Shown: positions 7,594-15,275, counted from the stretch's first letter. The stretch: 54,962 bases of DNA from Aurantimonadaceae bacterium (GCA_947474855.1 CANJKV010000010.1:1-54962), one strand, 5' to 3'. Program-made: numbers and translations. Notes: a model not told the origin generated them from the sequence alone.

Positions 7594-8010
7594 ATGGTCG
7601 CAGTCATGTTCATGAGCGTAGCGCTGGTCGCGCTTCTTTGTGTCATCGCTTATACGCTCGCCGTCTATGCGCTGCCTTTCATGCTTGGTCTGACCGCCGC
7701 GCAATTCGCCTACCAGACCGGCTCCGGCCTGATCGGCGCGGGACTGGTCGGCCTGTTCGCCGCAGGCATTGCCTTCGGCGTTCTGGCGGTGCTGTTCGAG
7801 ACGATTCGCATTCCCATCGTCCGCCTGATCGTCGCGCTGATCTTCGCCGCCCCCGCTGCCGTTGCGGGCTATGCGCTGGTCCATGGCGTCACCAAGGAAG
7901 CCGTGCCGTCCGACATCTGGCGGCAAATCTTCTGTGTCGTCGGAGGCGGTTTCGTGGGCATGTCCGCCTTGGCGCGGCTGGCGAGCGGCGTCGGCCAGCC
8001 CGCCAGATAG
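7594..8010 (+). CDS. small integral membrane protein (138 aa)
   Basis: A very hydrophobic 138-residue protein with about four membrane segments: VALVALLCVIAYTLAVYALPFML, GLIGAGLVGLFAAGIAFGVLAVLF, IVRLIVALIFAAPAAVAGYAL and IFCVVGGGFVGMSALARLA. ATG 7594 follows AAAGGTAAAGATC, the same leader wording as other ICE genes here. No family is recognised. It lies between the ParB-like gene and the toxin-antitoxin pair and converges with the latter, leaving only 8 bases. Role unknown. Confidence 0.7.
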   Translation: MVAVMFMSVALVALLCVIAYTLAVYALPFMLGLTAAQFAYQTGSGLIGAGLVGLFAAGIAFGVLAVLFETIRIPIVRLIVALIFAAPAAVAGYALVHGVTKEAVPSDIWRQIFCVVGGGFVGMSALARLASGVGQPAR

Positions 8011-8018
8011 AGGGGCAC

Positions 8019-8549
8019 CTAGCCGAAGCCCGCGACCACCGTTTCGATAGGCAGGAACAGCGTCCGGCTGTCCTCGGGATATTCGATGAACTCCGCGCAG
8101 CGCAGATAGAAGCGTCTGGCGGCATCGTCCTTGGCCTGGACCATCACAGCCCCAATGCCGATGCTTTGCGAGGCCAGCGCGATCCGGCGCAATGCGTCCG
8201 AAAGCAGGTCCGCGCCGAGACCCTTGCGCGCATGGTCAAGACTGACAGCCAGCCGACCGATGATCGAAACCGGAATCACGTCCGGGGCGTTGCGCCTCAC
8301 CTTACCGGGAGCCGCTCCCCGTTCGACCGATCCCGCTGAAATGCAGAAATAGCCGACGACCCGATTGCCCTCGCACACGACGTATGTGCGCGAGAACCGG
8401 CTTTCGTTCTTCAAGGCCCGATGACGCAGCCAGTCATTCAGCACCGGCTCGCCGCAGTCGAACTCGGAAAGATCGTGTTCAGCAGCCAGGGGAACAGGAG
8501 GCGATAGCGGCAATTCGGGATCGTCCGCCGCTTCGTCTATTTCTGCCAT
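8019..8549 (-). CDS. tacT: GNAT-family toxin, TacT type
   Basis: A 176-residue N-acetyltransferase of the toxin class that acetylates aminoacyl-tRNA. Visible family marks are the N-terminal L...FDCGEPVLNDWLRHRA, the acetyl-CoA-binding segment ARKGLGADLLSDALRR, and the C-terminal FYLRCAEFIEYPEDSRTLFLPIETV. It lies directly behind a DUF1778 antitoxin gene and overlaps it by 13 bases, the usual type II arrangement with antitoxin first. Such a pair would stabilise the ICE after loss. The residues needed for CoA binding appear intact, so the toxin looks functional. Confidence 0.88.
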   Translation of the reverse strand: MAEIDEAADDPELPLSPPVPLAAEHDLSEFDCGEPVLNDWLRHRALKNESRFSRTYVVCEGNRVVGYFCISAGSVERGAAPGKVRRNAPDVIPVSIIGRLAVSLDHARKGLGADLLSDALRRIALASQSIGIGAVMVQAKDDAARRFYLRCAEFIEYPEDSRTLFLPIETVVAGFG

Positions 8550-8878
8550 GCCGGGGTCCGGCGTAGCAGAGCCTTGAGCTTAGGCCCCGGTGCAGGCGGA
8601 TTGTCGAGCGCCCGCATGAAGGCGTCGTAGCGTTCCGGATCGAGTGTGAACAGGCGCTGGTCGAGCAGCACATCGACCGCCTGTCGCCTCGCGCTCTCCA
8701 CCATGAACTCGGTGCGCGTCTTGCCGAGGACCGCCGCCGCATCGTCGATGAGCTGGCGGGTGTCGGTCTCGATCCGCAAGTTGATGCTGCCCTTGGCCTC
8801 GGACGTAGATGCGCGGGCCGCGACGGCAGGAGACGCGGAGCGGGTAGATTCGGAAGGGGCGAGACGAGTTTTTGCCAT
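8537..8878 (-). CDS. tacA: DUF1778 ribbon-helix-helix antitoxin, TacA type
   Basis: A 113-residue antitoxin. After a disordered, serine- and alanine-rich head comes the ribbon-helix-helix, KGSINLRIETDTRQLIDDAAAVLGKTRTEFMVESARRQAVDVLLD, the DUF1778 core, and then a toxin-binding tail FTLDPERYDAFMRALDNPPAP. It should bind DNA to repress the pair and neutralise TacT. ATG 8878 is chosen; a longer frame to 9043 adds residues unlike the family. TGTCAATACA and neighbouring AT-rich sequence just upstream (8900-8920) may hold the promoter. Confidence 0.88.
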   Translation of the reverse strand: MAKTRLAPSESTRSASPAVAARASTSEAKGSINLRIETDTRQLIDDAAAVLGKTRTEFMVESARRQAVDVLLDQRLFTLDPERYDAFMRALDNPPAPGPKLKALLRRTPAWQK

Positions 8879-9675
8879 GACCGCAATATGGGTGAACGTA
8901 TCTACAGTGTCAATACATGGAAATGTCGATAAGGTTTGGGCGTTGCCCTTCGGGCCGGGCTTTCGGCTTCGCCGGAACCACGCCGTCGGCGCGTTTCCGC
9001 CATTCGGCTTCAATCCCATAACGCGAAGGGTGGCGTCGGCCATTTCGCAGATAGCCCCATCCGGTTGAGCAAGGCTGTATCGGAAGGCCGGTCATGGTCG
9101 CCATGGCAAGCCTATGATGGGGTTGGGCTGTCCGTCCGCATCGACTGGCAGCCGGATCAGCGCTGGGAAGCTCGGATCATCCGCTTGGCACAGGCATGGC
9201 AGACGTCCCGCACGCGATGTTTCGGCCATACCGGATACGGCAGCATCGGCGAAGGTCAGCCGAAGCCGCACCCGCTGTCGCCCCCGCTGGCGATAGGCGA
9301 ACGGCCTTGCCGGTCGGGTCAGGGAAGACGGCGGCCACAGAACCACGCAAGCATCCCCGATCCCGGCGAGGCGCGGGACGGGCGCCATTGCCGTATTCCC
9401 CTTGATTACCTGTTTGGGCGCTCCATCCGCGTCCTCGATTGGCACGGTCTGACCGAAGACCGCCGCCGCTGAAGCGGCGTCTCGCTCGTCTTCCCGCAAC
9501 GTCCGTCGCCAACTTTTTTCCGCCGCCTTCGGCTTTGCATCGCGAGGCAAAAAAGCCGTCGCCGGCCGCCCTCCACTCCGTTCCAGCCCCGAGGGGTGCG
9601 GGGCCGATCGTCCCCGGTTTCACGACCACCATCGAGGTCGCAATGGTGCGACCCGACAGGAAAAGGAATACGACA
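8879..9675. other. gene-poor stretch with a possible DUF736-like remnant
   Basis: No convincing intact gene is seen in these roughly 800 bases. The minus-strand peptide at 9092-9200, ending QADDPSFPALIRLPVDADG..., resembles the C-terminal part of DUF736 proteins (compare [10 protein letters not shown] in the gene at 9676). A related-looking peptide, [16 protein letters not shown], occurs near 9,370-9,440. Both are small and I see no start signals, so they look like decayed DNA. A small hairpin GGTCGC/GCGACC lies near 9,632, before the DUF736 gene. Confidence 0.35.
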
Positions 9676-9993
9676 ATGGCGACCATCGGCACCTTCACCA
9701 AGAACGAAAACGGCGCGGGCTTCGCTGGCTCGGTCAAGACCCTGACCCTCAACGTCAAGGCCAAGTTCACCGCCACCGAGGGCGACAGCGAGCGCGGCCC
9801 CGACTTCCGCATCTTCGCCGGCGCCACCGAGTTCGGCGCGGCCTGGAAGAAGATCGCCCGCGAGACGCAGCGCGAATACCTCTCCGTCAAGCTGGACGAT
9901 CCGAGCTTCCCGGCGCCGATCTACGCCAGCCTGGTCGAAGCCGAAGACGGAAGCGGTCACAACCTCATCTGGTCCCGCCGCAACGGCGACTAA
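9676..9993 (+). CDS. DUF736 family protein
   Basis: A 105-residue DUF736 protein, a family common in alphaproteobacterial plasmids and ICEs and of unknown role. Family marks are [25 protein letters not shown] at the start, [20 protein letters not shown] in the middle and [19 protein letters not shown] near the end. ATG 9676 follows AAAAGGAAT. A second, diverged DUF736 gene is at 16367. The compact beta-rich sequence suggests a small barrel, perhaps nucleic-acid binding, which is a guess. A clear terminator follows. Confidence 0.9.
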   Translation: MATIGTFTKNENGAGFAGSVKTLTLNVKAKFTATEGDSERGPDFRIFAGATEFGAAWKKIARETQREYLSVKLDDPSFPAPIYASLVEAEDGSGHNLIWSRRNGD

Positions 9994-10011
9994 GACCGGC
10001 CCCCCGGAACA

Positions 10012-10042
10012 GCCCCGCTCACCCGAGCGGGGCTTCTTTTTT
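10012..10042 (+). terminator. rho-independent terminator after DUF736
   Basis: GCCCCGCTC (10012-10020) and GAGCGGGGC (10025-10033) form a perfect 9-bp stem with loop ACCC, followed by TTCTTTTTT. It ends the DUF736 transcript 19 bases past the stop codon and isolates it from the next leader. Confidence 0.9.
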
Positions 10043-10149
10043 GCTCATGGCCGCCGCCTGTCAGGGAATACGGAGATCGGGATTCACGGCTCTTCGGTTT
10101 TCAGACTTGACGTATCCCGATCGGATCTTCTCCCCGGCTACCGCTTCAC

Positions 10150-10367
10150 TCTGGCCGGGCTGTTGCTTGGGGGCGCCGCCCCCTGGCGCGGCGCAAGGGA
10201 GCCATGACGGTATCCCCAGCCTTCCTCCACTTCGTTCCTCGTTCCGTGCAGGCCGGGTGATCCCCCTCCGTCACGGCCCCCTTGCGCCTTGCACCCCCCG
10301 GTCTCGGCGACGGCCAGGGTTGCAGCGCAGCGCTGCGCTCCAACCCAGACCCATAAGGATCAAGATC
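10150..10367 (+). ncRNA. structured leader RNA, copy 2, upstream of DUF932 gene
   Basis: Second copy of the leader at 5060. Stems: GGGGGC/GCCCCC (10169-10183); GGCGCAAGGG (10190) with CCCTTGCGCC (10279), a perfect pairing where copy 1 has one mismatch; TGACGG (10205) with CCGTCA (10268); ATCCCCAGCC (10212) with GGCCGGGTGAT (10251); and the palindrome at 10324-10339. The last roughly 69 bases of the block are identical in the two copies, although here they are out of frame with the gene, which argues for conservation at RNA level. The apical loop differs in length and sequence. Confidence 0.65.
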
Positions 10368-11213
10368 ATGACCTATCATCACCTTGCCACCCGGTTCGGC
10401 CGCAATTCCCATCAGATCACCGGGCGGGAAGCGCTCGACAACGAAGCTCTTTACCGACACGTCCCGTCCATCTTCGCCCGCGAGGCGCATGACAGCCGCT
10501 CGGAGCGTTACGTCTATGTCCCCACCATCGACATCGTGGAGGGGTTGCGGCGGGAAGGATGGTTCCCGTTCTTCGCCGTGCAGTCCGTTCCGCGTGACGG
10601 CAGCCGCCACGGCCACGCCAAACATATGCTGCGCCTGCGCCGCGATGACGGCATTGGCAAGCAGGAGGCGGCGGAAGTCATCATCGTCAATTCCCATGAC
10701 GGAACCAGCAGCTACCAGATGTTTGCCGGGATGTTGCGTTTCGTCTGCACCAACAGCCTTGTGGCGGGCGAGCGGTTTGAGGACGTTCGCGTCCCCCACA
10801 AGGGCAATATCCAGCATGACATTATCGAAGGCGTCTATACCGTTGCCGAGGACTTCCCGCGCCTGATCAACGCCAGCGAAACCATGAAGGAAATCCAGCT
10901 TGGCGAAGATGAGCGCCGCGTTCTGGCCGAGGCCAGCCTTGTCGCCCGCTACGGCGAAGAGGAAAGCCCCGTCCGCCCTGATCAGATCATCCAGCCGCGC
11001 CGCCGCGAGGATGCCGGACAAAGCCTCTGGATGACCTACAACACCATTCAGGAGAACATGATAAGAGGCGGCTTGCATGGGCAGCGGCGCAATGCCGAAG
11101 GCCGCATCCGCCGCAGCCAGACCCGCCCCATCAACGGCATCGACCAGAATGTGACCCTCAATCGCGCGCTCTGGACGCTGGCCGAGGGCATGCAGCGATT
11201 GAAGACGCGATGA
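10368..11213 (+). CDS. DUF932 family protein
   Basis: A 281-residue DUF932 protein, a family found in phages, plasmids and ICEs and of unknown activity. The start MTYHHLATRFGRNSHQITGREAL follows AAGGATCAAGATC, identical to the signal of the ParB-like gene. Typical segments are GWFPFFAVQSVPRDGSRHGHAKHMLRLR, SHDGTSSYQMFAGMLRFVCTNSLVAG, a pattern shared by this family, and NALW-like NRALWTLAEGMQRL at the end. It shares its leader with the ParB-like gene, so the two are likely regulated together. A strong terminator follows at once. Confidence 0.9.
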   Translation: MTYHHLATRFGRNSHQITGREALDNEALYRHVPSIFAREAHDSRSERYVYVPTIDIVEGLRREGWFPFFAVQSVPRDGSRHGHAKHMLRLRRDDGIGKQEAAEVIIVNSHDGTSSYQMFAGMLRFVCTNSLVAGERFEDVRVPHKGNIQHDIIEGVYTVAEDFPRLINASETMKEIQLGEDERRVLAEASLVARYGEEESPVRPDQIIQPRRREDAGQSLWMTYNTIQENMIRGGLHGQRRNAEGRIRRSQTRPINGIDQNVTLNRALWTLAEGMQRLKTR

Positions 11214-11220
11214 CCGTCAT

Positions 11221-11250
11221 GCCGTAGAGCCGGAAAACCGGCTCTACGGC
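11221..11250 (+). terminator. rho-independent terminator after DUF932
   Basis: A perfect 13-bp stem (11221-11233 with 11238-11250), loop AAAA, followed by TTTCCGCTTTT, seven bases after the DUF932 stop codon. The perfect stem also works on the other strand. Confidence 0.9.
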
Positions 11251-11522
11251 TTTCCGCTTTTCAGGCTTTGCGCTTCCACCATTTTTCCGCCGATCCGGCT
11301 TTGCGGATCGGCGGCGCGGCCATGCCCAAAACATAGCCGCCGCTCGCCGGGCTATGCCCGGCTCGCGAAGCAGGCTAAGCACGGTTAAGAAGAAAATAAC
11401 TAATAAACTGATCGGGTTACTCGAACAAGGTTCCGTATCAAAGCAACTACAGTTAGCTCCCCAAATCCGGCAGGCTTCCCTTTCGGGCCTCTTCTGGATG
11501 CCCACGATTCGGAGGAAACGCC
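11251..11522. other. intergenic DNA with two further hairpins and an AT-rich promoter-like tract
   Basis: CCGCCGATCCG (11287) pairs with CGGATCGGCGG (11304) across a 6-base loop, and GCCGGGC/GCCCGGC follows near 11,347. Neither is followed by a T run. From about 11,385 to 11,455 the DNA turns AT-rich against a GC-rich background, which fits a promoter region for the DUF2285 gene. I see no gene here. Confidence 0.45.
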
Positions 11523-12306
11523 ATGCTACGCATCGACTGGCGTTCACCGGCAGCCTATGGGGACATCAGACATCTTCCCGCTGCCGGTTTCGCTTGGGAA
11601 TATCTTCGTCGCAATGACGAATATCGGCATGATTTCCAGACCATCGCCCTGACCGGAAAACCCGGTGCAAGGCAGTTGGAGAGATTTGCGCAACGCTGGG
11701 GGTTGCGATTTCCCGAGCGACCCCGACGCATCGCCTGATCAACTATCCCTGTTCTGGTCTCCACGCCTCCAGCCACAAGCGATCAAGCTCTCGCCTGCCG
11801 AACAAGAGGACGCAGAGACTGAGCCGATGGTCACGCTCGCCCATCTCGCCGGCCTTAACCTGCGCCGCGCGGCCGATGGCTGGCACGGCGTGTGGCAGAT
11901 AGACGACATCACTCACCAGTTCTGGCTGTCCGATGCGGTGCCGAATACGGCGGCTTTCTATGCCGTGACTTTGCCGTTGGATTCATTTCTGGAGCTTCGC
12001 ATCCACGCCACGCGGCGGCTCTGGCGATCCCTGGCCCGGCGACCACCTGGCCTGCCCATCGGTATCCTGCCCGAGCAACTCCGGGAATGGCACATCCTGT
12101 CCCTGCGCGCGCTGGATGCGAACCTGCGAGGCGAGAGCTACCGAACTATCGCGGAAGTCCTGCTCGGTTTCCGCGGCACCAAGGAGGATTTTGAAAGTGA
12201 CCCGAGCAAGAACAAGGCGCGTCGCCTCGTCGCGCATGGCATCAGGATGATGCGCGGCGGCTATCGGCTCCTGCTGCACTATCCGGTCAAAGTCGGCAAG
12301 CGATAG
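11523..12306 (+). pseudogene. DUF6499/DUF2285 regulator-like gene with one-base frameshift
   Basis: Two frames together make one familiar ICE protein. Frame 1 (11523-11738) has the N-terminal domain, MLRIDWRSPAAYGDIRHLPAAGFAWEYLRRN and FAQRWGLRFP, then runs out of frame. Frame 2 resumes at DFPSDPDASPDQLSLFWSPRL, exactly the expected continuation, and ends with the DUF2285 part, YRTIAEVLLGF...MRGGYRLLLHYP. The join falls in CGATTTCCCG near 11,706-11,715; one base too many in the TTTCCC run explains it. The start has GGAGGAAACGCC upstream. The rest is intact, so the shift is recent, a sequencing error, or read by frameshifting. Confidence 0.75.
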
Positions 12307-12316
12307 CCCCACGGCA

Positions 12317-12610
12317 TCACGCCTTGTTGGCGGCTGCCTGTTCCAGTATCCGCTTGTAGCCCTCGCGCGAGAGCCATTGCGCACGTTCGAGATGGCTTTG
12401 CCAGCACCGATAGCTGCGCAGTTCCTCCGCGACCGGATCGCGGTGGAGCACGATCTTAGCTACTTCCTTCCACTCCGCATCCTCAGCTTTGGCGTCGAGG
12501 AGCCGCAGATAGGTCACGAAATGCCGCTCGTCATATGTGGTGATCCCATCGCCCGTCGGCGCCACGTCATCCACATCGGGATCAAGTTCAACGGGAACCC
12601 GCATCGTCAT
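12317..12610 (-). CDS. DUF2285 family DNA-binding-like protein (97 aa)
   Basis: A 97-residue protein with DERHFVTYLRLLDAKAEDAEWKEVAKIVLHRDP...SHLERAQWLSREGYKRILEQ, a short DUF2285 domain resembling the C-terminus of the frameshifted gene beside it. The family is common in alphaproteobacterial ICEs and is thought to bind DNA, without proof. ATG 12610 follows GAAGGAAGGGGA. It converges with the DUF2285 pseudogene, 10 bases apart, and its promoter must lie in or beside the structured region that starts at 12,678. Confidence 0.8.
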   Translation of the reverse strand: MTMRVPVELDPDVDDVAPTGDGITTYDERHFVTYLRLLDAKAEDAEWKEVAKIVLHRDPVAEELRSYRCWQSHLERAQWLSREGYKRILEQAAANKA

Positions 12611-12677
12611 TCCCCTTCCTTCAGGAGAGCGCCTGCGGTACGCCCCCGCAGATAAGACTCTCTGACTCCTGGTGATC

Positions 12678-12845
12678 GGGGAGTTAGTAACCGTGACTAG
12701 ACGGCCCCATGGCCTTTAGCTCGGAGAGCCTGTTGTATACGCCACAGGCTCCCCGACCATAGGGTCAAGGAGTGTGGTGCCGTCACGGCCGGCACCAACC
12801 GCTAGTCAGGGGTTACTACGCCCCCGGAGCAGCGCGTCTGCTCCG
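12678..12845 (+). ncRNA. multibranched structured element upstream of the replication operon
   Basis: No reading frame is supported, but pairing is dense. An outer stem joins GGGG (12679) to CCCC (12822), AGTAACC (12687) to GGTTACT (12812) and GACTAG (12696) to CTAGTC (12803). It encloses GGCC/GGCC (12704-12715), TCGG-A-GAGCCTGT (12722-12734) with ACAGGCTC-C-CCGA (12745-12757), and GGTGCCG (12777) with CGGCACC (12791). A last hairpin, GGAGCAG/CTGCTCC (12827-12845), follows. The layout fits a multi-helix RNA; strand is assumed from the downstream genes. It could instead be a DNA-level site such as a centromere. Confidence 0.5.
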
Positions 12846-12953
12846 TTGGCACATTTAGCCGACCCGCGCGCGATTGTCTCGACCAATTCCGCGCAACGCG
12901 CAATCACACGCTGAAATCTCTCGGCTTTTTCGGCCTGATAGTCGCCCTAGCAG

Positions 12954-12994
12954 GGGTGCCGCCAGCGCATAGGCTTAAATGCGGCACGCTACAG
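12954..12994 (+). promoter_or_regulatory. 41-bp stem-loop element, copy 1
   Basis: GTGCCGC (12957-12963) and GCGGCAC (12982-12988) flank an 18-base loop that contains AGGCTTAAAT. The whole block recurs at 48497-48537 with three differences, all in the loop. Both copies lie on the plus strand 80-90 bases before a gene start, so this is a shared promoter, operator or leader hairpin. Confidence 0.6.
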
Positions 12995-13075
12995 GCCGCC
13001 GGTCCTCCGCCACGGTTCGCCACAGCCCGCTGTCGCTTCCGACAGCCGCCTGTCTGACGAATCCGAGGTGATCCC

Positions 13076-13345
13076 ATGGCCATTCGCAACGCGGACCTAC
13101 CACCGCGACTTCTACGCACCAAGGAGGCCGCGCGCTTTCTCGGTATTTCGCTCCGCACCCTTGAGAAACACCGGACCTATGGCACCGGACCGCTCTATCG
13201 CAAGATCGGCGGCCGCGTCCTCTACGCCGTGCGCGATCTCGAAGCCTGGAGCGCAATCGGCACGCGCAAATCCACCCGCGACAAGAGCGCCGGCACGGTC
13301 TTTCCCGCGCGCCCGCTGACACCCGCAGAGCGGGATGAACTCTGA
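13076..13345 (+). CDS. AlpA-like helix-turn-helix regulator
   Basis: An 89-residue MerR/AlpA-type winged-helix protein. Residues 10-60, LLRTKEAARFLGISLRTLEKHRTYGTGPLYRKIGGRVLYAVRDLEAW, form the full domain, with GISLRTLEKHR as recognition helix and the wing RKIGGRVLY. The tail is basic. It is the first gene of the replication/partition operon and ends one base before repA starts, so it probably controls that operon through the elements at 12,678-12,994. AlpA-like proteins elsewhere act as regulators of excision or replication of mobile elements. Confidence 0.85.
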   Translation: MAIRNADLPPRLLRTKEAARFLGISLRTLEKHRTYGTGPLYRKIGGRVLYAVRDLEAWSAIGTRKSTRDKSAGTVFPARPLTPAERDEL

Positions 13346-14374
13346 ATGCTGCGCGACGACGATCATGTCCCGGCGCAGCCAAGCGACGCCAGCGAACGCA
13401 CGCGCCTTGACCCCTTCGTGGTCGCGACCGGCGACGCCGCGCCGCGCGACCAGCGCGACTTGATGGAACGGCCCTTCTTCTCGCTGGCGAAGCGGCCGCG
13501 CACCGCGCCAATCCTCTACCGAGCGGCCGATGTCGAGGTGCAGGTGCTCGCCATGCCCGAGCACGGCATGGCGACGATCTGGGATGCCGATGTCCTGATC
13601 TGGGCCGCCTCGCAGATTGTCGCAGCCGAGAACAACGGCTTCCGCACGTCGCGCTTCTTTCGTTTCATGCCCTATCAGCTCCTGCGCGCCGTTGGGCGGG
13701 CGACGGGCAACCGCGACTATCTGTTGCTCAAGGCGGCGCTCGCGCGCCTGCAATCCACCGTCATCGCCACCACCATCCGCAACGGCAAGCATTGGCGTCG
13801 CCGTCAATTCTCCTGGATCAACGAATGGGAGGAGATGACGACGCGCGCCGGCCGCGTCGAAGGCATGGAATTCGTCCTGCCGGAATGGTTCTACAACAGC
13901 GTCATCGACCGCTCGCTGGTGCTCACCATCGACCCGGCCTATTTCCGGCTGACCGGCGGCATCGAGCGCTGGCTATATCGCGTCGCCCGCAAGCACGCCG
14001 GTCGCCAGCCCGAGGGCTGGGCGTTCGAGATTTCCCACCTTCACCAAAAATCCGGCAGCGCGGCACGGCCGTCCGACTTCGCGCTCGACTTGCGCCGGAT
14101 CGCGAACCGCCAGCCGCTACCCGGCTATTGCCTTCAGATCGAATGGGAGGACGGGCGTGAATTGCTGCGCTTTCTCCCTGAAAAACAATTCACAGTGCCT
14201 GTGGACAAGCATGTGAATCCTATCGGGACATTAGGCGCACGCAGTATCGGGACATTAGGCGCAAATTTCGCGCGGGACTCTATAGAAGAATCTAACAGAG
14301 AATCTAACTCTTCTTCTTTGACGCGCGCGCACGCGATCCGTGGTGCCGGTGCCACCCGGCGAGGTGCGCCATGA
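13346..14374 (+). CDS. repA: replication initiator protein A
   Basis: A 342-residue RepA-type initiator as found in alphaproteobacterial ICEs and broad-host-range plasmids. Typical parts are MERPFFSLAKRPRTAPILYR, VEVQVLAMPEHGMATIWDADVLIWAASQI, RFMPYQLLRAVGR and DYLLLKAALARLQSTVIATTIR, then GIERWLYRVARKHAG. It should open an origin for plasmid-like replication of the excised form. The C-terminal coding sequence contains a tandem repeat that may be the origin itself. The start ATG directly follows the HTH gene's stop, and the stop overlaps parA by four bases, showing translational coupling. Confidence 0.85.
   Translation: MLRDDDHVPAQPSDASERTRLDPFVVATGDAAPRDQRDLMERPFFSLAKRPRTAPILYRAADVEVQVLAMPEHGMATIWDADVLIWAASQIVAAENNGFRTSRFFRFMPYQLLRAVGRATGNRDYLLLKAALARLQSTVIATTIRNGKHWRRRQFSWINEWEEMTTRAGRVEGMEFVLPEWFYNSVIDRSLVLTIDPAYFRLTGGIERWLYRVARKHAGRQPEGWAFEISHLHQKSGSAARPSDFALDLRRIANRQPLPGYCLQIEWEDGRELLRFLPEKQFTVPVDKHVNPIGTLGARSIGTLGANFARDSIEESNRESNSSSLTRAHAIRGAGATRRGAP
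14200..14320. other. possible iteron origin inside the 3' end of repA
   Basis: A 19-base direct repeat, TATCGGGACATTAGGCGCA, occurs at 14221 and 14245 (period 24). Just before it, TGTGGACAA (14200-14208) is one base from a DnaA box. Just after it, 14,264-14,320 is AT-rich in a GC-rich setting (for example TCTATAGAAGAATCTAAC). DnaA box, iterons and AT-rich unwinding region in this order fit an iteron origin. Only two repeats are present, so the assignment is tentative. Confidence 0.45.
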
Positions 14375-15024
14375 TCGTCGCGCTCCTCAACCAGAAGGGC
14401 GGCGTCGGCAAGACCACGCTGGCGCTCCATCTCGCCGGAGCCTGGGCCGCTCAGGGACGGCGCGTCATCCTGATCGACGCCGACCCGCAAGGCTCCGCGC
14501 TCGACTGGTCGCAGACGCGCAGCCATGAGGGCCTGCCGAGGCTGTTCAGTGTCATCGGCCTAGCCCGTGACACCTTGCACCGCGAAGCCCCGGAGCTGGC
14601 GCGTGACGCCGATGTCGTCGTCATCGACGGGCCTCCCCGCGTCGCCGGTCTCATGCGCTCGGCGCTGCTCGCCGCCGATCTGGTGCTGATCCCGGTGCAG
14701 CCGTCCCCCTTCGACGGCTGGGCCTCGGCCGAGATGCTGGCGCTGCTCAGGGACGCGCGGATCTATCGGCCCGAGTTGGCGGCGCGGTTCATCCTCAACC
14801 GTTGCGGCGCACGCACCGTCATCGCTCGCGAGACGGCCGAGACGTTGGCCGAACACGACCCGCCTTTGCTCGCCACGACCATCGGCCAGCGCGTCGTCTT
14901 CGCCGACGCCGCGCGGTCCGGCCGGCTTGCCAGCGAGATCGATGGCGACAGCCCCGCCGCACGCGAGATCGCGGCGCTGGCCACCGAGATTGGCCGGCTG
15001 CGCATCGGGAGGACCGCGCCATGA
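14371..15024 (+). CDS. parA: ParA family partition ATPase
   Basis: A 217-residue ParA/MinD-type ATPase. The deviant Walker A is at residues 6-20, LNQKGGVGKTTLALHL, followed by VILIDADPQGSALDW and VVIDGPPR. The LIPVQPSPFDGWAS segment is typical of plasmid ParA. Small size and no N-terminal HTH make it the short, type Ib-like class, which works with a small ribbon-helix-helix partner such as the next gene. It starts within the repA stop (ATGA) and overlaps the next gene by four bases. Confidence 0.9.
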   Translation: MIVALLNQKGGVGKTTLALHLAGAWAAQGRRVILIDADPQGSALDWSQTRSHEGLPRLFSVIGLARDTLHREAPELARDADVVVIDGPPRVAGLMRSALLAADLVLIPVQPSPFDGWASAEMLALLRDARIYRPELAARFILNRCGARTVIARETAETLAEHDPPLLATTIGQRVVFADAARSGRLASEIDGDSPAAREIAALATEIGRLRIGRTAP

Positions 15025-15275
15025 CCCGTGCGCCCGGAAAGTCTCGCTTCGCCTCGCGTCCGCGCGATCCCGAAAGCTGGATCAAGGCGGCCGACGCGCC
15101 GCCGGACAGCAAAGCCGCCGGCGAAGCGTTCACCGCCCGCCTGACCATCGACATCACGCCGGGGCTACGCGGCCGCATCAAGGTCGCGGCCTTCCGGCGC
15201 GGCATCACCGTCACCGACATGCTGCGCGGCCTTCTCGCGCGTGAGTTTTCACACTCCGAAGGAGATCCGACATGA
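15021..15275 (+). CDS. ribbon-helix-helix protein, probable ParA partner
   Basis: An 84-residue protein. The head is basic and disordered (MTRAPGKSRFASRPRDPESW); residues 38-75, FTARLTIDITPGLRGRIKVAAFRRGITVTDMLRGLLAREF, are a ribbon-helix-helix of the ParG/CopG kind. Its position directly after parA, with ATGA overlaps on both sides, suggests it is the centromere-binding partner. An alternative is a repressor of the operon. The two roles often coincide in ParG-type proteins. Confidence 0.75.
   Translation: MTRAPGKSRFASRPRDPESWIKAADAPPDSKAAGEAFTARLTIDITPGLRGRIKVAAFRRGITVTDMLRGLLAREFSHSEGDPT

Noticed and set aside
8936-9472. 178-codon plus-strand frame between tacA and DUF736
   Set aside because: The sequence is low in protein-like pattern, lacks a ribosome-binding site and competes with remnants on the other strand.
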